Shown: one piece after another, positions 1 through 8,220 of the stretch
Layout: each line of letters opens with the position of its first letter
How positions within the stretch are numbered: position 1 is the stretch's first letter
NCBI GenBank assembly: GCA_902803795.1
Contig: CADCRC010000003.1
Location: 1 to 15,771 of the forward strand
Direction: 5' to 3'
Length of the DNA stretch: 15,771 nt
Source of the DNA: an uncultured Erysipelotrichaceae bacterium
GTDB taxonomy: Bacteria; Bacillota_I; Bacilli_A; RF39; UBA660
Position numbers and translations under genes: made by a program
Notes under the pieces: generated by a model
Seen by the model: the letters and a program-made list of their open reading frames with translations, nothing else
What the model was told of the DNA's origin: nothing
Database searches by the model: none

Positions 1-945
1 CTTGAAACAGCAATCAATAATACAAAAAAACAATATGCTTTAGAAAATTATAATTTATCAAAAGAAGAATTAGAAGAAATAGAAAAAGATATAGAAATAA
101 AAAGAGTTATACTTAATAAAACAAAAACTTCAACAACAGATAATAATATAATATTAGGTGTAGTAGTAACATCCTTATTGTTACCAGCAGTAATGTTAAT
201 AATATATTTAGTACAAATGATAGGTATATCAATTAATGAAGAAAAAGCATCACATTCAATGGAAATAATAATATCATCAGTAAGTGTAAAATATCATTTT
301 CTATCACATATTATAAGTGCAAATATACTTATAATAATTCAATCTACATTAATGATTATTTATTCATTAATTGCCTTAGTAGTAAGATTGTTTACAGGTA
401 GTCAATCAACTATATCACAAGTAGCATCTACTCTAAATTCGAACATAATAGATACAACATCTTCTATTTCAACAAATGAATTATTACAATTAATAGATAG
501 AATTCCACAAATAATAGGTGTAGCAATAATTATGATAGTATTATCATTTATAGCATATTCTCTTCTAGCTGCGATTCTATCATCAATGACTACATCAATA
601 GAAGACTTTAATAATATTGAAGGTCCAATAATGTCATTAGTATTTGGAGGATTCTATATTTCACTTTTAGCAGGAATATTTACAGAATCAACATTCTTAA
701 AAATACTATCATTTATTCCATTCATATCAGTGATTCTAACGCCAACATTATACGCACTAGGAGATATAACTATATATCATGTATTATTATCTATTATTCT
801 ATTAATAATAGTAATATATTTATTAATAAAATATGGTATGAATGTATATAGAGAAGGAATATTAAATTATGATAACTCTCATATATGGAAAAAGATATTT
901 AAATCATTTACAAATAACAATTCAATAAATACAAGTAGAAAGTAG
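1..945 (+). CDS. ABC-2 type transporter permease, NatB-like (5' end outside window)
   Basis: Membrane subunit of an ABC exporter of the ABC-2/NatB type; the substrate cannot be told. The frame is open from base 1, so the first visible TTG (178) is not the start. About 314 residues are visible. The first ~50 are hydrophilic and Lys/Glu-rich, fitting the end of the extracytoplasmic domain that follows TM1 in this family. Then come about five or six membrane segments (about 49-78, 100-128, 172-195, 206-228, and a long hydrophobic C-terminus). The cytoplasmic coupling-helix signature after the first visible segment, INEEKASHSMEIIISS (about 78-93), resembles the family's EEK.sr.mEvllss motif. A cognate ATPase gene would be expected upstream, outside the window. 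The C-terminus is polar and the stop codon sits inside a terminator hairpin. The family call is firm; the exact transporter is unknown. Confidence 0.85.
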   Translation, partial: LETAINNTKKQYALENYNLSKEELEEIEKDIEIKRVILNKTKTSTTDNNIILGVVVTSLLLPAVMLIIYLVQMIGISINEEKASHSMEIIISSVSVKYHFLSHIISANILIIIQSTLMIIYSLIALVVRLFTGSQSTISQVASTLNSNIIDTTSSISTNELLQLIDRIPQIIGVAIIMIVLSFIAYSLLAAILSSMTTSIEDFNNIEGPIMSLVFGGFYISLLAGIFTESTFLKILSFIPFISVILTPTLYALGDITIYHVLLSIILLIIVIYLLIKYGMNVYREGILNYDNSHIWKKIFKSFTNNNSINTSRK

Positions 946-960
946 TTGCTTTCTACTTTT
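933..960 (+). terminator. Rho-independent terminator of the ABC permease gene
   Basis: Perfect 10-bp stem (AAGTAGAAAG at 933-942 with CTTTCTACTT at 949-958), 6-nt loop, then T residues. The TAG stop codon (943-945) is the first half of the loop, so gene end and terminator are merged. Confidence 0.8.
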
Positions 961-977
961 AAATTATGAATAATAAT

Positions 978-986
978 TGATATAAT
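978..986 (+). promoter_or_regulatory. Extended -10 promoter for the glycosyltransferase gene
   Basis: TGATATAAT: a perfect -10 hexamer (981-986) preceded by TG. No good -35 is found 16-18 nt upstream. It lies just beyond the upstream terminator and 64 nt before the start codon. The same TGnTATAAT form recurs before other genes here. Confidence 0.5.
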
Positions 987-1049
987 ATAAATAACTTAAT
1001 ATTTATTTAATAATATAGACTATAATAATTAGTGAAAGGAGAAATAATT

Positions 1050-2045
1050 ATGAATTTAATAATAATTCCAAGCTTAGAACCGGATATAAAATTAATAAAA
1101 CTAATAAATGATTTAAAAGAAGAAAAACTAGATAAAATACTAGTAATAGATGATGGAACTAAAGATCAAACTATATTTAATCAATTAGATGTACCCATTA
1201 TTCATCATAAACAAAACAAAGGTAAAGGTGACGCAATCAAAACAGCTATTAAAGAATATGATAAATATTATAAAAATATTTCAGGTTTCATAACAGTAGA
1301 TTCAGATGGACAACATACAATAAAAGACATAAAAAGAATAGACAGTAATTTAAAAGATAATATAATATTAGGAGTTAGAAATTTTAATGAAGAAAATGTC
1401 CCACTAAGATCTAAAATAGGAAACAAATTTTCTAGTCTATATTTCTTTTTAACAACACATACTTATCTTCAAGATACACAAACTGGATTAAGAGGAATAC
1501 CTATAAAATATAAAGATATATTACTAAATACCGAAGGAGACAGATTCGAATATGAAATGAATTTCTTATATAAAGTAATAGATTCAGGTGCAAAAATAGA
1601 TACTATACAAATAGAAACAGTATATGAAAAGAAAAATCATAAATCACATTTTCATACATTTTCAGATTCATATAGAATATATAAAGATTTATTTAGATAT
1701 ATAATAGTTTCTCTTATTTCTGCAATAATAGATATAGGACTATTTACATTGTTTTTAAACACTACAATAAAAACCATATTTCTAGCTACAATAATAGCTA
1801 GAATACTAAGTGGGATATTTAACTTTTTAATGAATAAAAATATAGTATTTAATTCTAAATCTAAAAATTCATTTATTAAATATATAATTTTATTTATAAC
1901 ACAAATGATATTAAGTGGATTATTTACAACAATATTAGATATAATACCAATTAATACAATAATAATAAAAATAATAGTAGATTTAATTCTATTTATAGCA
2001 AGTTTTATAATACAAAAAACAATAATATTTAAAAAGACAAATTAG
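1050..2045 (+). CDS. Family 2 glycosyltransferase fused to a GtrA-like membrane domain
   Basis: 331 residues. Residues 1-210 are a GT-A fold, polyprenyl-phosphate (DPM1-type) glycosyltransferase: VIDDGTKD at 32-39, the metal/nucleotide-sugar motif DSDGQH at 84-89, a DTQTGLRG acceptor-loop motif near 142-149, and RFEYEMNFL at 165-173. Residues about 214-331 form four hydrophobic segments with the GtrA-family pattern (N-F-L-M-N-K...VF in the second half). Inferred role: transfer of a sugar to a lipid carrier and its movement across the membrane for decoration of a wall or surface polymer. I start at ATG 1050 because AAAGGAGA (1035-1042) is a correctly spaced ribosome-binding site. An in-frame GTG at 1032 lies before and partly on that site. 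It stands alone, with its own promoter and no clear terminator, so readthrough towards htpX is possible. The domain fusion is known in bacteria; the sugar is unknown. Confidence 0.85.
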   Translation: MNLIIIPSLEPDIKLIKLINDLKEEKLDKILVIDDGTKDQTIFNQLDVPIIHHKQNKGKGDAIKTAIKEYDKYYKNISGFITVDSDGQHTIKDIKRIDSNLKDNIILGVRNFNEENVPLRSKIGNKFSSLYFFLTTHTYLQDTQTGLRGIPIKYKDILLNTEGDRFEYEMNFLYKVIDSGAKIDTIQIETVYEKKNHKSHFHTFSDSYRIYKDLFRYIIVSLISAIIDIGLFTLFLNTTIKTIFLATIIARILSGIFNFLMNKNIVFNSKSKNSFIKYIILFITQMILSGLFTTILDIIPINTIIIKIIVDLILFIASFIIQKTIIFKKTN

Positions 2046-2167
2046 TAAAGAGTTTTACTATAATATATAGAAACTTAATAATATCAATAATATTGATACT
2101 TATTAAAGATGAATAGAGAGCAATAATTTTTTAACTATTATAATAATTATCTTATTAAAAATAATAG

Positions 2168-2196
2168 TTTACACACAAAAGTATAAATGCTATAAT
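2168..2196 (+). promoter_or_regulatory. Promoter of the HtpX-like gene
   Basis: TTTACA (2168-2173), 17-nt spacer, TATAAT (2191-2196) with an extended -10 TG at 2188-2189. This is the best complete plus-strand promoter in the window. Predicted start of transcription is near 2203, so the leader would be only about 14 nt and would begin almost at the AGGTG ribosome-binding site (2205-2209). Confidence 0.75.
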
Positions 2197-2216
2197 CTTT
2201 TTTGAGGTGAAAAAGA

Positions 2217-3809
2217 ATGAAAAGTAAGTTATTTGCAGTATCAACATTTACATTAGTAGGACTATATGCATTATTATCTATAATAATAATTGGAATTGGT
2301 GTATTTACAACTGTTCCAATAATAACTAGTATAATAATATCAATAGTTATATTAATAATACAATTTTTATTAGCACCATGGATTACAGATATAACAATGA
2401 GAATATTTTATAAAGCAGATTATAAAGCACAAATACCAGACTATCTTGATAAGTTTGTAGAAGAAATATCACAAAAATACAAAATGAAGAAGCCAAAACT
2501 AGCATTAATAAATGATGGTTCACCTAATGCATTTACATATGGTAGAACTAAAAACGATGCTAGAATAGTTGTGACACAAGGTATATTTGATTTATTAACA
2601 GAAGAAGAAGTAAAAACAGTTGTAGCACATGAATTAGGTCATGTTGTACATTATGATATGCTTGTTATGACAGCAGCACAACTTATACCATTATTGTTCT
2701 ACTTAGTATATCAAATGTTTTTAGATTCTTCAGATAATAGTAGCAATAATGACAATGATAATAGTGCAATAATAGGTTTAGTTGCATATGTATTATATAT
2801 AATATCAGAATTTATAATATTATGGCTATCAAGAACAAGAGAATATTATGCTGACGAATTTAGTATTCAAGAAACAAAAAATCCTAATTCACTAGCACAA
2901 GCATTAGTTAAAATAGGATTTGGATTAAATGTAGGAAAAACAACTAACAAACATTCAACTAAAAATATTGGAGCATTAGGTATATTTGATTCTAAGGCAA
3001 GTAAGTCACTTATAGTAACAACAAACAATAATATAGATGATACTCAAGCAATAAAAAATTCAATGAAATGGGAAATGTGGAATCCATGGGCATTTTTTTA
3101 TGAATTACAATCAACACATCCACTAATATCAAAAAGATTAATCGCAATTAGCAATTATTCTAAACAATATGAACAAGAACCATATATTGAATTTGATGAA
3201 AATAAGCCTGAAAGTTATGTTGACGATTTTGCAATTGAACTTTTAATTGGAAGTATGCCATTGATATTTGGAATAATCACATTAGTATTATTCGTTGTTT
3301 ATATATCAAATACTAAGCAAATATATTTAACATTGACTGCTGTATTTGGAATTATAATGACTATTACACTATTTATTAAATTTAAAATATCACATAAAAC
3401 AGGATATAAAGATAATACAGTAAGAGGACTTCTAGGAGAAGTAAAAGTATCAGGTATAACATCAATTCCATGCCAAATAGAAGGAACAATAATAGGTAGA
3501 GGAGATCCTGGATATATGTTTAGTGAAGATATGGTAATAAAAGATGAAACAGGAATTATATTCTTAGATTATAATCAACCATTGTGGATAATGAATAAAA
3601 TATTTGCATTATTTTCTTCAGAAGAAATGAAAAACAAAAAAATAAAAGTAAGAGGATGGTATAGAAGAAGTCCTGTTCCATATATAGAAATATATGAATA
3701 TGAAGTTGATAATAAAACAAAAAAAATATTTACTTATGGACTAACAAGAGGATTCTATGTTGTATTATTAATTTTCTTTATACTATTAACTCTTATATCT
3801 ATATTTTAA
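2217..3809 (+). CDS. HtpX-like M48 membrane zinc protease with C-terminal extension
   Basis: 530 residues, against about 290 for typical HtpX. Two N-terminal membrane helices (about 9-31, 33-55) are followed by the M48 domain: zinc-binding HELGH at 138-142, a hydrophobic segment (150-167), a Ser/Asn/Asp-rich loop (171-182), another helix (187-204), the third ligand region SRTREYYADEF (about 205-215, Glu 209), and the family motif STHPLISKRL (299-308). HtpX enzymes degrade misfolded membrane proteins from the cytosolic face. After two more helices (about 342-388) comes an extra globular domain (about 395-500) rich in beta-type sequence, followed by a last helix (about 511-529). I do not recognise this domain with certainty. 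It resembles the OB-like GIDE-type domain (GIIFLDY, KIKVRGWYRR). The gene is monocistronic, with its own promoter and terminator. All catalytic residues are present, so it is probably active. Confidence 0.85.
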   Translation: MKSKLFAVSTFTLVGLYALLSIIIIGIGVFTTVPIITSIIISIVILIIQFLLAPWITDITMRIFYKADYKAQIPDYLDKFVEEISQKYKMKKPKLALINDGSPNAFTYGRTKNDARIVVTQGIFDLLTEEEVKTVVAHELGHVVHYDMLVMTAAQLIPLLFYLVYQMFLDSSDNSSNNDNDNSAIIGLVAYVLYIISEFIILWLSRTREYYADEFSIQETKNPNSLAQALVKIGFGLNVGKTTNKHSTKNIGALGIFDSKASKSLIVTTNNNIDDTQAIKNSMKWEMWNPWAFFYELQSTHPLISKRLIAISNYSKQYEQEPYIEFDENKPESYVDDFAIELLIGSMPLIFGIITLVLFVVYISNTKQIYLTLTAVFGIIMTITLFIKFKISHKTGYKDNTVRGLLGEVKVSGITSIPCQIEGTIIGRGDPGYMFSEDMVIKDETGIIFLDYNQPLWIMNKIFALFSSEEMKNKKIKVRGWYRRSPVPYIEIYEYEVDNKTKKIFTYGLTRGFYVVLLIFFILLTLISIF

Positions 3810-3814
3810 TCTAT

Positions 3815-3849
3815 AAACACGTAAGAAAAATATAAAACTTACGTGTTTT
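3815..3849 (+). terminator. Rho-independent terminator after htpX-like gene
   Basis: Perfect 11-bp stem (AAACACGTAAG at 3815-3825 with CTTACGTGTTT at 3838-3848), 12-nt A-rich loop, ending in TTTT. The prfA -10 element begins two bases later, so terminator and next promoter are packed back to back. Confidence 0.75.
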
Positions 3850-3850
3850 A

Positions 3851-3859
3851 TGGTATAAT
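3851..3859 (+). promoter_or_regulatory. Extended -10 promoter of the prfA cluster
   Basis: TGGTATAAT: perfect TATAAT (3854-3859) with an extended TG. The -35 position falls in the terminator loop and has no good hexamer. Predicted leader of about 19 nt, with the AAGGAAGG ribosome-binding site at 3867-3874. Confidence 0.6.
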
Positions 3860-3884
3860 ATAAAACAAGGAAGGCGTAGATATT

Positions 3885-4946
3885 ATGATAGAAAGATTAG
3901 AATTCACATTAAATAAATATAACGAGTTACAAGAAAAACTAACAAATCCTGATATTGTATCAAATATAGAAGAAGTAAAAAAAATATCGAAGAATATAAG
4001 TGATTTAGAGGACATAGTAGTAGAATATAAAAAATATAAAGATATATTAACAGAAATAGAAGATTTAAAGGAAATGGAAAAAGATCCTGAAATGTATGAA
4101 ATGGCACATGAAGAATTAGAAAATAAAACACAAGAAAAAGAAAATATGGAATCAAATTTAGAAATACTACTACTTCCAAAAGATGAAAATGATGATAAAA
4201 ATGCAATAATTCAAATTAGAGGTGCAGCAGGAGGAGATGAAGCAAATATTTTCGCAGGTGACCTATTTAGAATGTATACAAAATATGTAGACAAACAAGG
4301 GTTTAAATATGAAGTTTTTTCATCTCAAGAAACAGAATTAGGTGGATTTACTTTAGTAGAATTTATTGTTAAAGGAAAAGGAGCTTACTCAAAATTAAAA
4401 TATGAGTCAGGTTCACATAGAGTACAAAGAGTTCCAATTACAGAATCAAATGGAAGACTTCAAACATCAACAGCAACAGTTTTAGTAATGCCAGAATTAA
4501 ATGATGACATTGACATTAAAATAGAAGATAAAGATATTAGAGTAGACATTTATAGATCTAGTGGAAAAGGAGGACAAGGAGTAAATACAACAGACTCAGC
4601 AGTAAGAATTACTCACTTACCTACAGGACTAGTTGTAACATGTCAAAACGAAAGAAGTCAAATTCAAAACAAAGCACAAGCTATGAAAGTATTAAAATCA
4701 AGATTATATGACTTGGAACAAGAACAAAAAGATCAGGCAGAAGGAATAGAAAGAAGAACTAAAATAGGAACAGGTGATAGAGCAGAAAAGATAAGAACTT
4801 ATAACTATCCACAAAATAGAATAACAGATCATAGAATAGGTTTTACTATTCAAGCACTTGATAAAGTAATGGATGGAGATTTAGAACCAATAATAAATGC
4901 TCTAACTCAAGAAGATCAAAAAAGGAAACTTGCAGAAATAAAATGA
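3885..4946 (+). CDS. prfA: Peptide chain release factor 1 (RF1)
   Basis: 353 residues, full length for RF1. It recognises UAA and UAG in the ribosomal A site and triggers peptide release. Residues 1-100 are the helical N-terminal domain. IRGAAGGDEANIF (111-123) is the conserved start of the core. The stop-codon-reading tripeptide is P-I-T (184-186), fitting the RF1 PxT class and not the SPF of RF2. The catalytic GGQ is at 229-231 within SSGKGGQGVNTTDS, the site methylated by PrmC. It begins with a good ribosome-binding site (AAGGAAGG, 3867-3874) and ends in TGA, which overlaps the ATG of prmC (ATGA), so the two are probably translationally coupled. First gene of the prfA-prmC-fba-murA cluster. 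Identity is certain. Confidence 0.97.
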   Translation: MIERLEFTLNKYNELQEKLTNPDIVSNIEEVKKISKNISDLEDIVVEYKKYKDILTEIEDLKEMEKDPEMYEMAHEELENKTQEKENMESNLEILLLPKDENDDKNAIIQIRGAAGGDEANIFAGDLFRMYTKYVDKQGFKYEVFSSQETELGGFTLVEFIVKGKGAYSKLKYESGSHRVQRVPITESNGRLQTSTATVLVMPELNDDIDIKIEDKDIRVDIYRSSGKGGQGVNTTDSAVRITHLPTGLVVTCQNERSQIQNKAQAMKVLKSRLYDLEQEQKDQAEGIERRTKIGTGDRAEKIRTYNYPQNRITDHRIGFTIQALDKVMDGDLEPIINALTQEDQKRKLAEIK

Positions 4947-5770
4947 CAGTAGAAGAATTATTAATATATGGAAAATCAAAAATACATTCAGACATATCTA
5001 AAATATTACTTGCAGAACTATTATCATATAATCCGTTAGAAATGTTAAATCATCTAGAAGAAACAGTAGAAGAAGATATTATAGAAAAATACAAAAAAGA
5101 AGTAGAAGCAATATTAAATAATGAACCAATGCAATATGTAATAGGAAATGTGAACTTTTACGGTAATAAATTCTATATTGATAAAAGAGTATTAATACCT
5201 AGATTTGAAACAGAAGAATTAGTTGAAAATACAATAGAATATGTTAATAAATATTTCGATGAACCAATAGATATAATAGACCTTGGATGTGGTAGTGGAA
5301 ATATTGGAATAACACTTGAAAAAAAAATAAATGTAAACAAATTAGATTTGGTTGACATATCAACTGATGCTCTAGAAGTTGCTAAAATTAATATAAAAAA
5401 TCTTAATTCAAAAGCAAACATATTACAAAATGATATGCTAGATAATATAATTAATAAATATGATCTAATTATTTCAAATCCTCCATATATAAAAGAAGAT
5501 GAAGAAATAGAAGAAATAGTTAAAAATAATGAACCTCATTTAGCACTATATGCTAAAGAAGATGGATTGTTTTTTTATAAAAAAATATTAAAAAATGTAA
5601 AAAAGAATTTAAAAGATAGATCAATTATAGCATTTGAAATTGGATCAGATGAAAAAGATGATATAATAAAAATTATAAGAGAGGAATTACCAAATTCTCA
5701 AATAATAACAAAAAAAGATTTGCAACAAAGAGATAGAATGATATTCATATTTAATGGTATAAATTTATAA
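4943..5770 (+). CDS. prmC: Release factor glutamine methyltransferase
   Basis: 275 residues, normal length. PrmC methylates the Gln of the GGQ motif of RF1/RF2, using S-adenosylmethionine, and raises release efficiency. Seen: an N-terminal helical release-factor-binding part (1-60), the linker motif QYVIGNVNFYG (64-74), RVLIPRFETEELV (82-94), the SAM-binding DLGCGSGNIGI (113-123), an acidic end of the second strand (LVDIS, 136-140), and the Gln-binding catalytic NPPY at 179-182. The start overlaps the prfA stop by four bases (ATGA). That arrangement is common for this pair and supports this start. The gap to fba is only 19 nt, with no terminator, so co-transcription with the downstream genes is likely. 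Confidence 0.96.
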   Translation: MTVEELLIYGKSKIHSDISKILLAELLSYNPLEMLNHLEETVEEDIIEKYKKEVEAILNNEPMQYVIGNVNFYGNKFYIDKRVLIPRFETEELVENTIEYVNKYFDEPIDIIDLGCGSGNIGITLEKKINVNKLDLVDISTDALEVAKINIKNLNSKANILQNDMLDNIINKYDLIISNPPYIKEDEEIEEIVKNNEPHLALYAKEDGLFFYKKILKNVKKNLKDRSIIAFEIGSDEKDDIIKIIREELPNSQIITKKDLQQRDRMIFIFNGINL

Positions 5771-5789
5771 AAGAAAGAAGGAAAGAAAA

Positions 5790-6635
5790 ATGGTAGTTAA
5801 TTTTATTGATATGTTACAAAAAGCAAAAAAAGAACATTATGCAGTACCTCATTTTAATATTAATAACTTAGAATGGGCAAAATATGTATTAGAAGAGTGT
5901 AATGAAAAAAATGTACCTGTAATACTTGGAGTTTCAGAAGGAGCAGCAAAATATATGGGAGGATTTGATACTATATATGGTATGGTTACAGGTCTAATAA
6001 AAGATTTAGATATTAAAATTCCTGTATGTTTACATGTAGATCATGGCCAATCATTTGATACATGTAAAAAAGCAATAGATGCAGGATTTAAATCAGTAAT
6101 GATAGATGCTTCAAAACATCCACTTAAAGAAAATATAGAAATAACAAAAAAAGTTGTTGAGTATGCACATAAAAGAGGAGTAAGTGTAGAAGCAGAAGTT
6201 GGACATATTGGTGGAACAGAAGATAATATTACTAATACATCAAATAATGCAACACTAGAAGATTGTTTAGAAATATATAATGGTGCAGAAATTGATGCTT
6301 TAGCTCCAGCACTAGGAAGCGTACATGGTATATATAAAGGAGAACCAAACCTAGATTTTGAAACAATGAAAAAAATAGATGATACACTACCTATTCCTTT
6401 AGTATTACATGGTGGATCTGGAATAGATGAAGAAAAAATTCAGAAAGCCATTTCATGTGGAATATCTAAAATAAATATAAATACAGAATTGCAACAGGCA
6501 TGGACAAAAGGTGTAAGAGAAAAACTTGATAGTGATAAAGAAGTATATGATCCAAGAAAAGTAATTGGAGCAGGAGAAAAAAATTTAAAGGAAATGGTAG
6601 ACTACAAATTATCAATATTTAATACTAGATTATAA
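5790..6635 (+). CDS. fba: Class II fructose-bisphosphate aldolase
   Basis: 281 residues, normal for the short class II (FbaA/GatY-type) enzymes. It cleaves fructose 1,6-bisphosphate to glyceraldehyde 3-phosphate and dihydroxyacetone phosphate in glycolysis, with a divalent metal. Key features: YAVPHFNINN (17-26), LHVDHG (81-86: catalytic Asp 84 and metal-binding His 85), EAEVGHIGGTED (134-145), ALGSVHG with metal His 179, HGGSG (207-211: metal His 207 and phosphate loop), and the second phosphate-binding NINTE (229-233). ATG 5790 is preceded by AGAAGGAAAG (5777-5786). No promoter is seen in the 19-nt gap from prmC, so it belongs to the prfA transcript. A tagatose-bisphosphate aldolase role cannot be excluded from motifs alone, but fructose is more likely next to a murA-rpmE neighbourhood. 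Confidence 0.92.
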   Translation: MVVNFIDMLQKAKKEHYAVPHFNINNLEWAKYVLEECNEKNVPVILGVSEGAAKYMGGFDTIYGMVTGLIKDLDIKIPVCLHVDHGQSFDTCKKAIDAGFKSVMIDASKHPLKENIEITKKVVEYAHKRGVSVEAEVGHIGGTEDNITNTSNNATLEDCLEIYNGAEIDALAPALGSVHGIYKGEPNLDFETMKKIDDTLPIPLVLHGGSGIDEEKIQKAISCGISKININTELQQAWTKGVREKLDSDKEVYDPRKVIGAGEKNLKEMVDYKLSIFNTRL

Positions 6636-6648
6636 TTTTGGAGGAGAC

Positions 6649-7902
6649 ATGAAAATACTAAAAATACATGGTGCAGAAAAATTAGAAGGAACAATTAGAA
6701 TAAGTGGAGCAAAAAATGCAGCTGTTGCTTTAATACCTGCAGCAATATTATCAGATGATACTGCAACAATATGTAATGTTCCTGAAATAACTGATATAGA
6801 TGCACTATGTAATATATTAGATTTATTAAATGTAAAAGTAAAAAGAGCAACAGAATCAATAGTAATTGATACAAAAGGAATGCAAAACAATGAAATATCA
6901 GAAGCATTAGCTAAAAAATTAAGAGCATCATATTATTTTATGGGAGCATTACTTGGAAAATATAAAAAAGCTGAGATGTATTTTCCAGGAGGATGTTCAA
7001 TAGGCTCAAGACCAATAGATTTACATTTAAAAGGATTTGAAGCACTAGGTGCAACAGTAAAACAAGAAAAAAATAAATATATAGTTGAAGCAAAAGAATT
7101 AAAAGGAGCAAACATATATTTAGATATAGCAAGTGTTGGAGCAACTATAAATATTATGTTAGCAGCAACCAAGGCAAAAGGAAAAACTATAATAGACAAT
7201 GCTGCAAAAGAGCCTGAAATTGTTAATGTAGCAACATTTCTAAATAATATGGGAGCAAAAATCTCTGGTGCTGGAACATCAACAATAAAAATAATAGGAC
7301 AAGAACATTTACATTCATGTTTTCATGAAGTAATACCAGATAGAATTGAAGCAGGAACATATATAATATTAGGAAGTTTATTAGGAAATCCAATAAAAAT
7401 AGATAATATTATTCCAGAACATTTAGATGCTCTAATATCAAAATTAAAAGAAATGGGATCAAATATAGAAGTTGGACAAGACTATGTAGTAATTAATTCA
7501 AAAGATGATTATAAACCAACAATAATAAATACAGCAGTTTATCCAGGATTTCCAACAGACCTTCAGCAACCATTTACAGTTTTATTAACTCAAGCAAATG
7601 GACAATCAAAAGTAACTGAAACAATTTGGGAAAATAGATTTATGCATGTTCCATATCTAAATAATCTTGGAGCAGATATAACAATAAAAGGACAAACAGC
7701 AACAATAAGAGGAAAAACAAAACTAAAAGGTGGGGAAGTTGTAGCAACAGATTTAAGAGCTGGAGCTGCAATGGTTTTAGCAGCCCTAATATCACAAGAA
7801 ACAACAACAATAACAAATGCAGAGCATATTTTAAGAGGATATGAAGGAATAGTAGATAAACTTGAAGCAGTAGGCGCTAAGATAGAATTAATAGAAATAT
7901 AA
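6649..7902 (+). CDS. murA: UDP-N-acetylglucosamine 1-carboxyvinyltransferase
   Basis: 417 residues, full length. MurA transfers enolpyruvate from phosphoenolpyruvate to UDP-GlcNAc, the first committed step of peptidoglycan synthesis in the cytosol, so this organism makes or made a wall. Seen: SGAKNAAVALIPA (19-31) with the conserved Lys22-Asn23; the active-site loop GGCSIGSRPIDLHL (114-127) carrying Cys116, the residue targeted by fosfomycin, so the enzyme is of the Cys type and not the resistant Asp type; and YPGFPTDLQQP with ENRFMHV in the C-terminal half. It follows fba by 13 nt with GGAGGAG (6640-6646) just before ATG 6649. Firmicutes can carry two paralogues (MurAA/MurAB). The fba neighbourhood matches the MurAB/MurZ position, but I cannot assign the paralogue. 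No terminator is evident after it. Confidence 0.95.
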   Translation: MKILKIHGAEKLEGTIRISGAKNAAVALIPAAILSDDTATICNVPEITDIDALCNILDLLNVKVKRATESIVIDTKGMQNNEISEALAKKLRASYYFMGALLGKYKKAEMYFPGGCSIGSRPIDLHLKGFEALGATVKQEKNKYIVEAKELKGANIYLDIASVGATINIMLAATKAKGKTIIDNAAKEPEIVNVATFLNNMGAKISGAGTSTIKIIGQEHLHSCFHEVIPDRIEAGTYIILGSLLGNPIKIDNIIPEHLDALISKLKEMGSNIEVGQDYVVINSKDDYKPTIINTAVYPGFPTDLQQPFTVLLTQANGQSKVTETIWENRFMHVPYLNNLGADITIKGQTATIRGKTKLKGGEVVATDLRAGAAMVLAALISQETTTITNAEHILRGYEGIVDKLEAVGAKIELIEI

Positions 7903-7910
7903 AAAACAAC

Positions 7911-7939
7911 TTGAAAAATAATAAAAAATTTGATATTAT
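7911..7939 (+). promoter_or_regulatory. Promoter of rpmE-secG
   Basis: TTGAAA (7911-7916), 17-nt spacer, TATTAT (7934-7939) with an extended -10 TG at 7931-7932. A perfect TATAAT also overlaps at 7937-7942. The -10 lies inside a small palindrome (TTGAT 7930-7934 / ATCAA 7941-7945). Confidence 0.6.
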
Positions 7940-7952
7940 AATCAAGTATTAT

Positions 7953-7986
7953 CTATGACATATATTGTGTCATGGCAAAGGAGGAG
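7953..7986 (+). promoter_or_regulatory. Leader hairpin next to the rpmE Shine-Dalgarno (candidate L31 leader)
   Basis: Stem CTATGACA (7953-7960) with TGTCATGG (7968-7975): six Watson-Crick pairs, a U-G and a C-G, and a 7-nt loop. It ends one base before AAAGGAGG (7977-7984), an unusually strong ribosome-binding site. Ribosomal-protein genes, including rpmE of Firmicutes, often carry autoregulatory leaders; whether this is one is inference. Confidence 0.4.
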
Positions 7987-7991
7987 TTTAA

Positions 7992-8207
7992 ATGAAAAAG
8001 GGAATACATCCAGAAATGTATGATTGTACTGTAACATGTGCATGTGGAAATACATTTCAAACAAAATCAACTAAGAAAGAAATAAATGTTGAAATATGTT
8101 CACAATGTCATCCATTTTATACTGGACAACAATCAAGGGCAACACGTGCTGGTAGAGTAGATAAATTCAACAAAAAATATGGATTTGATAAAAAAGATAA
8201 TGCTTAA
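7992..8207 (+). CDS. rpmE: 50S ribosomal protein L31, zinc-binding type A
   Basis: 71 residues. Opens with the L31 signature MKKGIHPEMY and contains CHPFYTGQQ (39-47). The four zinc-ligand positions are filled: Cys16 and Cys18 (CAC), Cys36 and Cys39 (CSQC). It is therefore the zinc-containing C+ type A form, not the zinc-free YtiA-like paralogue. L31 bridges the 50S and 30S subunits near the central protuberance. It has its own promoter and a leader hairpin, and is followed after 13 nt by secG. In Bacillus-type genomes rho lies between murA and rpmE; here it does not. Confidence 0.97.
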   Translation: MKKGIHPEMYDCTVTCACGNTFQTKSTKKEINVEICSQCHPFYTGQQSRATRAGRVDKFNKKYGFDKKDNA

Positions 8208-8220
8208 TTAGGAGAATAGT

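Noticed and set aside
1032..1049. Upstream GTG start for the glycosyltransferase
   Set aside because: The ribosome-binding site AAAGGAGA lies downstream of it and is correctly spaced for ATG 1050.
2044..2107. Small inverted repeats after the glycosyltransferase gene (AGTAAA/TTTACT and ATCAATAATATTGAT)
   Set aside because: Stems are short and AT-only with no T-tract at the right place, so they are not called as terminators.
3904..4206. 100-codon minus-strand frame inside prfA, and similar minus-strand frames in prmC, murA and rnr
   Set aside because: They lie antisense to strongly conserved genes, are rich in Leu/Phe/Ile as expected from reading A-rich codons backwards, and lack ribosome-binding sites and recognisable motifs.
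4944..4946. Possibility of Mycoplasma code (TGA = Trp)
   Set aside because: No recognised gene has an in-frame TGA, Trp codons are TGG, and the ATGA overlap of prfA/prmC uses TGA as a stop.
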